Shown: positions 27,054-33,716 of the stretch, in pieces
How the letters are laid out: the number at the start of each line of letters is the position of its first letter
Position numbering within the stretch: the first letter of the stretch is position 1
Source: RFSX01 sp964591455
Lineage (GTDB): Bacteria > Bacteroidota > Bacteroidia > Chitinophagales > Saprospiraceae
Direction of reading: 5' to 3'
Length of the DNA: 64,000 bases
NCBI GenBank assembly: GCA_964591455.1
Contig: CAZQDZ010000019.1
Coordinates: 1 to 64,000 of the forward strand
Program-made: the position numbers and the translations under genes
The notes under the pieces: generated by a model
Databases searched by the model: none
Told to the model about the DNA's origin: nothing
The model's input: the letters and a program-made list of their open reading frames with translations, nothing else

Positions 27054-27074
27054 CATATTTCTTTCGGAGTAATT

Positions 27075-27764
27075 CTAGTCCTGACCCATGAATCTCATTA
27101 AGAAAAAGAGAAACATTGCGAGAGCCATAAGCGCTTGACTGACATAAGTCATCGCTGCCCACCAAAGTGCTGTCTTAGCACCATCATATTCGGCTCCTTG
27201 GGTAATGCCCGTCTCATCTAACCACGCCAATGCTCTATTAGATGCATCAAATTCCACTGGTAAGGTGATCAAACTAAAAGCAGCCGTAACACCAAATGTT
27301 AGTGTCAATATAAGTAGCATTAAATTACTGCTAAACATTCCAGCTCCTATTCCCATCATCATACCCATCATCACGAATTGCTGAGCCTTAGATGAAAAGT
27401 TAACGACAGGTACAAGTGCAGAACGCATCTTAAGTGCTGCGTAAGCAGTCGCATGCTGGACTGCGTGCCCACACTCGTGTGCTGCAACGGCTGCCGCTGA
27501 TATACTTTTACTATTATAGACTGGCTCACTAAGTGCTATCGTCTTTGTTTGAGGATTGTAATGATCTGTCAATGACCCTTTACCAGGTACAACTTTGACA
27601 TCATGGATGCCATAGTGACTAAGCATCGCTTCTGCCACCTCTTTACCAGTCATGTTGCTGCTGGTCTGGTACTGACTGTATTTATTAAAAACTGATTTCA
27701 GTCTGCCACTGAGAATCATCCCCGCTACGGTGAAGACTCCCATGATTATCATATAACCAAACAT
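27075..27764 (-). CDS. YugP-like membrane zinc metallopeptidase (copy 1)
   Basis: 229 residues, with HECGHAVQHATAYAALKMRSALVP containing the zinc-binding HExxH-type motif. It starts with a membrane helix (FGYMIIMGVFTVAGMILSGRL), and the C-terminal third is hydrophobic with LPVEFDASNRALAWLDETG between helices, a typical block of the zinc_peptidase_2 family. The family is thought to act in membrane protein quality control, but substrates are unknown. It is the first of a tandem pair. Confidence 0.87.
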   Translation of the reverse strand: MFGYMIIMGVFTVAGMILSGRLKSVFNKYSQYQTSSNMTGKEVAEAMLSHYGIHDVKVVPGKGSLTDHYNPQTKTIALSEPVYNSKSISAAAVAAHECGHAVQHATAYAALKMRSALVPVVNFSSKAQQFVMMGMMMGIGAGMFSSNLMLLILTLTFGVTAAFSLITLPVEFDASNRALAWLDETGITQGAEYDGAKTALWWAAMTYVSQALMALAMFLFFLMRFMGQD

Positions 27765-27806
27765 AATTTTCTTCTTTTATAAGTATTTAAAAATTCAAAA
27801 TTTCCT

Positions 27807-29087
27807 TTAATCAATTATATCAAAACCTGTATAAGGTCTTAATGCTTCTGGAATTTTTATGCCTTCAGGGGTCTGATTATTCTCTAGTAGGGCAGCTATT
27901 ATCCTTGCCAATGCCAGCGCACTTCCATTAAGTGTATGAGCTAAACGCTTTTTTCCATCAGAATCTTTATATCTCAATTTGAGTCGATTACTTTGGAATG
28001 TCTCGAAATTAGAGACAGAACTTACCTCTAACCAGCGTTTTTGTCCAGCAGAATATACTTCCAGATCGTAAGTCAAGGCGGAAGCAAAGGAAAGATCACC
28101 ACCACATAAACGCAAAATACGGTATGGCAGTTCCAATTTTTTCAATAAGCTTTCTACATGAGCTACCATCCGATCCAATGTCTCATAAGATTTATCTGGG
28201 TGCTGAAGCTGTACAATCTCTACTTTATCAAATTGGTGGACTCTATTTAGACCCTTAACATCAGCACCATAAGAACCTGCCTCACGTCTAAAACACTGCG
28301 TATATCCCGTCAATTTAATGGGAAATGCAGATTCCTTCAGCATATCTCCTCTATACAAATTGGTAACTGGCACCTCTGCTGTAGGTATCAGATATAGGTT
28401 ATCTCTCTCCACATAATACATCTGGCCGTCTTTATCTGGCAGCTGACCTGTTGCTTTGGCTGAATCTTCATTGACCAATAGAGGAGGCACTATCTCTTCA
28501 TAACCAGCCTTAGAGGCCTCATCTAGAAAGAAAGATATCAGAGCCCGCTGTAGCTTAGCGCCTTTACCTCTGAAGACAGGAAACCCCGCCCCAGTGACTT
28601 TTACACCCAATTTCATATCGAGTATATTATACTTTGTGGCTAAATCCCAATGAGGCAAGGCTTTGTCACCCATATCTGGGAGTGCCTCTGGCCAAGGCTT
28701 GGCTACTTCATTGTCATCTTCTGATTGTCCTGCTGGAACAGAGCCATGAGGAATATTTGGAATCTGAAGTAAGAGTGATTCTAGATTACCGATGGCATCA
28801 GACATTTTGGATTCTGCCTCAGCAATCTGTGTCTTCAGTCCTTCTACTTTGGATTTAATGGCGTTGGCCTCATCTGCTTTTCCAGCTTTAAACAATTGGC
28901 CTATTTCAGCTGATAGCTTATTCCGTTCTGCTAGGAAAGCGTCATTAGTAGTCTGTAGCTTTTTTCTTTCATCGTCTGCGGAGATAACCTGATCTAAAAT
29001 AGACAGTTTATCATCATCCCAACCACGCTTCTTCAGCGCCTCTGCCATCTGTTCTTTTTCTGTTCTTATCCTATTGACTTCTAACAT
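27807..29087 (-). CDS. serS: Seryl-tRNA synthetase
   Basis: Charges tRNA-Ser, cytoplasmic. 426 residues. The N-terminal long coiled-coil arm (about residues 30-105) recognises the tRNA variable arm. The class II core shows motif 2 (FRREAGSYGADVKGLNRVHQFDKVEI) and motif 3 (NGSALALARIIAALLENNQTPEG). TAEVPVTNLYRGD is the usual serine/ATP block. It has its own candidate promoter just upstream. Confidence 0.97.
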   Translation of the reverse strand: MLEVNRIRTEKEQMAEALKKRGWDDDKLSILDQVISADDERKKLQTTNDAFLAERNKLSAEIGQLFKAGKADEANAIKSKVEGLKTQIAEAESKMSDAIGNLESLLLQIPNIPHGSVPAGQSEDDNEVAKPWPEALPDMGDKALPHWDLATKYNILDMKLGVKVTGAGFPVFRGKGAKLQRALISFFLDEASKAGYEEIVPPLLVNEDSAKATGQLPDKDGQMYYVERDNLYLIPTAEVPVTNLYRGDMLKESAFPIKLTGYTQCFRREAGSYGADVKGLNRVHQFDKVEIVQLQHPDKSYETLDRMVAHVESLLKKLELPYRILRLCGGDLSFASALTYDLEVYSAGQKRWLEVSSVSNFETFQSNRLKLRYKDSDGKKRLAHTLNGSALALARIIAALLENNQTPEGIKIPEALRPYTGFDIID

Positions 29088-29115
29088 CTCTGATATCCGA
29101 TTTTGTTTTGTACTT

Positions 29116-29147
29116 CAAATATACATGGTTTGTGGGTTGCGGTACAA
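29116..29147 (-). promoter_or_regulatory. Candidate promoter of serS
   Basis: Minus-strand TTG at 29147-29145, 21-nt spacer, and TATATTTG at 29123-29116, an exact TAnnTTTG. The start codon is 29 nt further on. The surrounding 16 bases are almost the same as those at the promoter of the HNH gene (37460-37475). Confidence 0.55.
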
Positions 29148-29319
29148 CGGAAGACAGTGCCTAATATAGGTTGACCGTTTTGGTTATAAAAACATCCCAT
29201 CTCATATAAGTCTTTGAGGAGATAATATTTGATTCCGAGCTCATGATCCGTGAACTGGCGTACCATAGCAATCCACCACTTGCGCTAAGGATAGCATCTC
29301 ATTAATAAAAATAAAAGCT

Positions 29320-29820
29320 ATGAAGAGATCTCGTCAATCCACCTCACTGAATGCAGGTACCATGGCTGATGTTGCCTTCCTTCTGCTCATATTTTTTATG
29401 GTAGTAACCACTTTTCAAAGAGAAAAATCCCTTTCCATGCGCTTACCTCCTAAGGTAGATAGCCCACCACAAAAGGTATTGGATAAAAAGGTACTGAGCA
29501 TTCTAATTAATGGCGATAACGACATCATGATAGAGCATGAAATAGCCACCTCTAACCTAGATGACTTGGTACATCAGCATCTTATTAATATGATTGATCA
29601 AAAGATATCCCCTATCATCAATCTAAGCATGCATCCGCAAGCCGACTACCAAAGTTATCTTTCTACCCTATCTGAAATCAAATCAGGCATACGCCTGGCC
29701 AAGGATGCCTTAGCACAAGAAATATTTAGTTCTCCACTAGAGAAGCTTAGTCGGTCTGAATATGCTACGCTAAACAATCAATGCAAAATTAGAATCACGG
29801 AATCCGTTGTCACCTTATAG
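29320..29820 (+). CDS. ExbD/TolR-family biopolymer transport protein (1)
   Basis: 166 residues. One N-terminal membrane helix carries the proton-handling Asp in MADVAFLLLIFFMVVTT (about residues 16-32); the rest is periplasmic. ExbD proteins work with an ExbB/TolQ partner to energise outer-membrane transporters or cell-envelope constriction. The periplasmic part includes LPPKVDSPPQKVLDKKVLSILINGD. No ExbB, TonB or TolQ gene lies in the window. The second ExbD gene follows after 10 nt. Confidence 0.88.
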   Translation: MKRSRQSTSLNAGTMADVAFLLLIFFMVVTTFQREKSLSMRLPPKVDSPPQKVLDKKVLSILINGDNDIMIEHEIATSNLDDLVHQHLINMIDQKISPIINLSMHPQADYQSYLSTLSEIKSGIRLAKDALAQEIFSSPLEKLSRSEYATLNNQCKIRITESVVTL

Positions 29821-29830
29821 TATATAACCT

Positions 29831-30250
29831 ATGTATAGCCAACAAAGTAACAAGAGGTCATTACCAGAGATAAATACCTCATCCCTGCCAGACATTATAT
29901 TCATGTTGCTCTTTTTCTTCATGATTGTAACCGTCATCAAAAAGGAAGAAAGTGAAAGCAACGTCCAGATTCCTTCTGTGGACTATGCTGAATATATCAG
30001 TGAAAAGGATTTAGAATCCATCATAATCACTCACGAAGGCAGCTCTGTCAATTATCACGTGGGTGGTCAGGACTTTGTCCAACTCAATGACTTGAAAAAG
30101 GCAATGACAAAGCAACTGGCTAGTCTCAGGCAATCACGTATTAAGTTAGTCTCTCAGCGAACGATACCTATGTCTGACATCAATGAGGTCAAGTCTATGC
30201 TACAAGATATGGAGCTGTATGAGGTCGATTATCTTGTTGTGGAACGATAG
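29831..30250 (+). CDS. ExbD/TolR-family biopolymer transport protein (2)
   Basis: 139 residues with the same plan: SSLPDIIFMLLFFFMIVTVIKK holds the membrane helix and its Asp. The periplasmic domain ends in MLQDMELYEVDYLVVER. Two ExbD paralogues in tandem are common in Bacteroidota, where they usually follow an ExbB gene; here that gene is missing from the neighbourhood. They could form heteromeric complexes with ExbB made elsewhere. Confidence 0.87.
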   Translation: MYSQQSNKRSLPEINTSSLPDIIFMLLFFFMIVTVIKKEESESNVQIPSVDYAEYISEKDLESIIITHEGSSVNYHVGGQDFVQLNDLKKAMTKQLASLRQSRIKLVSQRTIPMSDINEVKSMLQDMELYEVDYLVVER

Positions 30251-30322
30251 TTAGCCGGTTTTCCACGATTATTTGCTCCAAATCCTTAAAATGTGCATAA
30301 TCAGATAGGCCCTTATAAGGCA

Positions 30323-30357
30323 TTTGTTTCATCTTTCCTCTGAAAACTCTATATTTG
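30323..30357 (+). promoter_or_regulatory. Candidate promoter of rho
   Basis: TTTG (30323-30326), 23-nt spacer, TATATTTG (30350-30357), an exact TAnnTTTG. Transcription would start near 30364 and give a leader of about 125 nt. Confidence 0.55.
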
Positions 30358-30363
30358 CTGCAG

Positions 30364-30489
30364 AAATGCACCGAATAGTCTTACTTATCTAGCATTTCTT
30401 TCTCCAATTTCCCTCTGTTTCAAGTTCAAATAAGCGAATTCGACCTTCAAATAAGGATTAATTTATAACTATTACCTATTCCCTTCATA
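30364..30489 (+). promoter_or_regulatory. rho mRNA leader, pyrimidine-rich
   Basis: Between the candidate start site and the ATG the leader holds a G-poor C/T tract at about 30383-30423 (TTACTTATCTAGCATTTC and CTCCAATTTCCCTCTGTTTC). It also carries a directly repeated TTCAAATAAG at 30425-30434 and 30452-30461. C-rich, G-poor RNA is where Rho loads, so an autoregulatory Rho site is possible; this is inference. Confidence 0.35.
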
Positions 30490-32019
30490 ATGTACGATAT
30501 ACTCCAGTTGAATGAAATGCTCGTTCCAGAGTTAAAAGAAGTCGCTGAAAAGCTTGAACTCAAAAGTTACAAAAGACTCAGTAAGCAGGACCTCATCTAC
30601 AAAATTCTTGATCACCAGGCCATCGTCGGCGGAGAAAAAAAAGAAACTGTAGAAGCAAAACCAGAAAAAGCTAAGCGAGAACCCAAACCTCGTCAGCCTC
30701 GAAAACCAAAGACTGCATCTCAGCCAGCCAGCGAACCTGCTGAAGCTGAAGCAAAAGAGGAAAAAAAAGAGGCTAAACCTGTAGCAAAAGAGGCTCAGGA
30801 GAGAAAACCACGTCCTCAAAGAAAAGACAACAAGCAAGATAGGCCAGAACGTAAACCAAGAGAGCAGAAGCCTGATGTAAAGAAGTTTAATGTAGACATG
30901 GACGGTGTCATAGAAGGCACTGGGATATTAGAGATGATGTCTGATGGATACGGATTCTTAAGGTCTGCTGACTACAATTATCTGACAAGTCCGGATGATG
31001 TATATGTATCCCCATCGCAAATAAAGTTATTTGGCCTAAAGACTGGAGATACTGTTCAAGGTGCTATCAGACCACCTAAAGAAGGAGAAAAGTATTTTGC
31101 TTTATTAAAAGTGTCTAAGATCAATGGATTGGACCCTGAAAAGACAAGAGAACGTGTCCCGTTTGAATATCTGACGCCGCTCTTCCCAGATGAGAAAATC
31201 AAATTAGTGTCTCATCCGCAAGGGAAAGATTTGGGTAATAGAATGATAGACCTCTTCACGCCAATAGGAAAAGGCCAGCGGGGACTTATCGTGGCTCAGC
31301 CAAAAACTGGTAAGACATTCTTACTTAAAGATATCGCCAATGCCATCGCAACTAATCATCCAGAATGTTACCTGATTGTATTATTGGTGGATGAGCGACC
31401 TGAAGAGGTAACTGATATGAAAAGATCTGTAAAGGGGGAAGTCATCGCTTCTACTTTTGACTTACATGCAGACAATCACGTAAGAGTGGCCAATATTGTC
31501 ATAGAGAAAGCGAAGAGAATGACAGAAAGTGGTCATGATGTGGTGATACTCTTAGATTCTATTACCAGACTAGCCAGAGCTTATAATACCGTAGCACCAG
31601 CTTCAGGAAAAGTACTATCAGGTGGTGTGGAAGCCAATGCATTAACAAAGCCAAAAAAATTCTTTGGAGCAGCTAGAAATATAGAAGGAGGCGGTTCTTT
31701 AACTATTCTAGCAACAGCGCTTACTGACACTGGGTCTAAGATGGACGAGGTAATCTTCGAAGAATTCAAGGGGACTGGTAATATGGAGTTACAGCTAGAT
31801 AGATCATTAGCTAATAAGCGTATGTATCCTGCTATAGACTTGACCAAATCCAGCACAAGACGAGAAGATTTGCTTCTAGAGGATGGCATTATCACGCGTA
31901 TGAGAATGTTAAGAAAGCACTTGGCTGATATGAAGCCAGATGAAGCAATGACTTTCCTTAGAAAGCATATGATGGGGACGACAACCAATGAAGAGTTCCT
32001 TGTAACCATGAATGGATAA
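30490..32019 (+). CDS. rho: Transcription termination factor Rho
   Basis: A hexameric RNA-dependent ATPase that ends transcription. 509 residues, longer than the 419 of E. coli because of a highly charged, Lys/Glu/Pro/Ala-rich insertion (about residues 50-130) between the short N-terminal helical part and the RNA-binding cold-shock fold (GILEMMSDGYGFLRS). Walker A is AQPKTGKTFLL; the Q-loop/R-loop region contains SGGVEANALTKPKKFFGAARNIEGGGSLTI. The insertion is a known feature of Bacteroidota Rho, where it is intrinsically disordered. No ordinary terminator is seen after the stop. Confidence 0.97.
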   Translation: MYDILQLNEMLVPELKEVAEKLELKSYKRLSKQDLIYKILDHQAIVGGEKKETVEAKPEKAKREPKPRQPRKPKTASQPASEPAEAEAKEEKKEAKPVAKEAQERKPRPQRKDNKQDRPERKPREQKPDVKKFNVDMDGVIEGTGILEMMSDGYGFLRSADYNYLTSPDDVYVSPSQIKLFGLKTGDTVQGAIRPPKEGEKYFALLKVSKINGLDPEKTRERVPFEYLTPLFPDEKIKLVSHPQGKDLGNRMIDLFTPIGKGQRGLIVAQPKTGKTFLLKDIANAIATNHPECYLIVLLVDERPEEVTDMKRSVKGEVIASTFDLHADNHVRVANIVIEKAKRMTESGHDVVILLDSITRLARAYNTVAPASGKVLSGGVEANALTKPKKFFGAARNIEGGGSLTILATALTDTGSKMDEVIFEEFKGTGNMELQLDRSLANKRMYPAIDLTKSSTRREDLLLEDGIITRMRMLRKHLADMKPDEAMTFLRKHMMGTTTNEEFLVTMNG

Positions 32020-32060
32020 TAGACAATGCTATTGCAGGTCTATAATTTGTGTGGACTTGC

Positions 32061-32092
32061 TTGATTATTGTGCTGAAATTCACATATATTCG
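32061..32092 (+). promoter_or_regulatory. Possible rpmH promoter
   Basis: TTG at 32061-32063, 21-nt spacer, TATATTCG at 32085-32092 (one mismatch to TAnnTTTG). It lies 72 nt before the rpmH start in the rho-rpmH gap. Confidence 0.4.
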
Positions 32093-32164
32093 CAATCCTT
32101 TTGAAAATTAACCCATAAAAGGGCAAAGGGATAAGAAACTACAATATTTTAAACACGACTGACG

Positions 32165-32320
32165 ATGAAAAGAACATTTCAACCATCAAAAAGAAAGAGA
32201 GCCAACAAGCATGGTTTTAGAGCTAGAATGGCGTCTAAGAACGGTCGTAAGGTATTAGCTAGCAGAAGAGCTAAAGGCAGAGCTAAGCTTACAGTTTCTG
32301 ATGAGGCATATTCTAAGTAA
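32165..32320 (+). CDS. rpmH: Ribosomal protein bL34
   Basis: 51 residues, highly basic, beginning MKRTFQPSKRKRANKHGF and containing the conserved RARMASKNGRKVLASRRAKGR block. It is part of the large ribosomal subunit. rpmH and rnpA are adjacent in nearly all bacteria, and rnpA follows here after 87 nt. dnaA is not nearby, so this is not a classic rpmH-dnaA origin region. Confidence 0.97.
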   Translation: MKRTFQPSKRKRANKHGFRARMASKNGRKVLASRRAKGRAKLTVSDEAYSK

Positions 32321-32407
32321 TAGGCTATTCTAACCTAGTCCTCACCTTCTCATTTTTATAATCTGTATTTTTAAGGGTATTACTCAATTAAGTAGCCCCC
32401 CGTTTCT

Positions 32408-32797
32408 GTGAAGTTAAGTCTGAATAAATCTGAGCGACTTAAAAGCAAAAAGCGCATAGATGGCTTGTTCGCTTCAGGTCACTCCAGCTTTGTCCATCCA
32501 CTAAAAGTATATTTTTCTTGGATACCTCTAACCGAAGAGGCCAATCCTATACTCTTTTCGGTATCTGTGCCTAAGAAAAAGATAAAGTTGGCTGCGCATA
32601 GGAATAAGGTTAAAAGACGTATCAGGGAAGCATACCGCCAAAATAAAATTTCATTGGACAACAAATTGGCTGAAGATGGTCGTTATCAGTTAGTCCTTAT
32701 GTTTATACATCTATCAGATAAGCAGACGACATACCAGAAGCTAGAAAAAGTTGTGGTCAAATTACTAAGACGACTAGAAGATGAAATTCCTGATTAA
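32408..32797 (+). CDS. rnpA: Ribonuclease P protein component
   Basis: 129 residues from a GTG start (no ATG fits). It binds RNase P RNA and helps mature tRNA 5' ends. The N-terminal LNKSERLKSKKRIDGLFASG is the usual start of the family, and the RNR motif is present as AAHRNKVKRRIREAYR. The end overlaps the next gene by 17 nt. yidD/yidC, often next, are absent. Confidence 0.95.
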   Translation: MKLSLNKSERLKSKKRIDGLFASGHSSFVHPLKVYFSWIPLTEEANPILFSVSVPKKKIKLAAHRNKVKRRIREAYRQNKISLDNKLAEDGRYQLVLMFIHLSDKQTTYQKLEKVVVKLLRRLEDEIPD

Positions 32798-33275
32798 TTG
32801 TTTATTGCTGACATTCTTATGCGCCGCTCTTTCAGGGCAATCTATCTATCTTCAACTAGAAGAGATTAACACCTTCAATTCATTCCAATATTATCCCGGA
32901 GATAAAATTGAATTCTCTACGAAGGACTATCCTAATACATGGCGGAAAGAACGCATCCAGAAAATCATGCCTGAAGATGGGCTCATCATTATTTCAGAAG
33001 GCTACATGACTGTAGATGACTTCCATAGCATTCGACGATCTAATAAAACAGTGCTCGTAGTGGGGACAGCACTTGGTACTTTTGGTACTACCTGGTTAGG
33101 GTTTGGTCTATTGGGCACACTTGGAGATTCAGACTTTACATTGGGTGGCCGTGAAATAACTATCGGCGTAGTCGCTGTTGTTCTAGGTTGGGCCATGCGA
33201 AAATTCTTTGGAAAGAAAAGAAATGATATTGGTTCTCTATATCAGCTGCGGATAATAGATGTCCGTATGTTTTGA
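32781..33275 (+). CDS. Small exported or membrane protein of unknown function
   Basis: 164 residues. A signal-like N-terminus (MKFLINCLLLTFLCAALSGQ) is followed by a mature part. LEEINTFNSFQYYPGDKIEFSTK begins it, and IQKIMPEDGLIIISEGYMTVDDF looks like a beta-rich domain. Two hydrophobic segments lie near residues 92-112 and 127-140 (VGTALGTFGTTWLGFGLLG and ITIGVVAVVLGWAM). No family recognised. The 17-nt overlap with rnpA indicates translational coupling, although a functional link to RNase P is not implied. Confidence 0.75.
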   Translation: MKFLINCLLLTFLCAALSGQSIYLQLEEINTFNSFQYYPGDKIEFSTKDYPNTWRKERIQKIMPEDGLIIISEGYMTVDDFHSIRRSNKTVLVVGTALGTFGTTWLGFGLLGTLGDSDFTLGGREITIGVVAVVLGWAMRKFFGKKRNDIGSLYQLRIIDVRMF

Positions 33276-33297
33276 CAAAAAGGACTGACTTCCTGGT

Positions 33298-33714
33298 CTA
33301 GTCTAAAAAATAAGATACCGCTTCACGATACCCTGCCACCCCTTTGCCGATGATTTTGTTCACAGCATTAGCGCTGATATAGGATTGCTTTCTGAAGTCT
33401 TCTCGATTTTCGATATCTGAAATATGTACTTCTACCACAGGTGTTATTATCGCCTTGATTGCATCAGCTATAGCTATAGAGGTATGCGTGTATCCCCCAG
33501 CATTGAGGATAATACCATCATAGGTAAAGCCTACTTCTTGTAATTTATCTATGAGTGCACCTTCGTGATTGGATTGGAAATAATGAATACGATGTGATGG
33601 AAAAGCATCGCGGATTTCACCCACGACCTCATCCATAGATTTATGTCCATATATCTCAGGTTCCCTCCTCCCTATCAGGTTGAGGTTAGGACCATTGAGA
33701 ATTAAAATATCCAC
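33298..33714 (-). CDS. aroQ: 3-dehydroquinate dehydratase, type II
   Basis: Third step of the shikimate pathway: 3-dehydroquinate to 3-dehydroshikimate. 138 residues, normal length. NGPNLNLIGRREPEIYG carries the catalytic Tyr, SNHEGALIDKLQE follows, then ILNAGGYTHTSIAIADAI (catalytic His region) and VVEVHISDIENREDFRKQSY. It sits 2 nt behind recQ on the same strand and is probably co-transcribed with it. Confidence 0.96.
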   Translation of the reverse strand: MDILILNGPNLNLIGRREPEIYGHKSMDEVVGEIRDAFPSHRIHYFQSNHEGALIDKLQEVGFTYDGIILNAGGYTHTSIAIADAIKAIITPVVEVHISDIENREDFRKQSYISANAVNKIIGKGVAGYREAVSYFLD

Positions 33715-33716
33715 GA

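Noticed and set aside
26994..27056. N-terminal extension of the second zinc peptidase
   Set aside because: The extra 21 codons are encoded by a strong terminator hairpin, and the paralogue starts at the equivalent of ATG 26993.
29081..29266. 61-codon minus-strand frame just upstream of serS
   Set aside because: It overlaps the serS start by 7 nt, but a good serS promoter (29116-29147) lies inside it and no family is recognised. It is more likely chance, though a short coding leader cannot be excluded.
32165..32797. rpmH-rnpA region considered as a replication origin
   Set aside because: No dnaA gene, no DnaA-box cluster and no parAB or gidA gene nearby.
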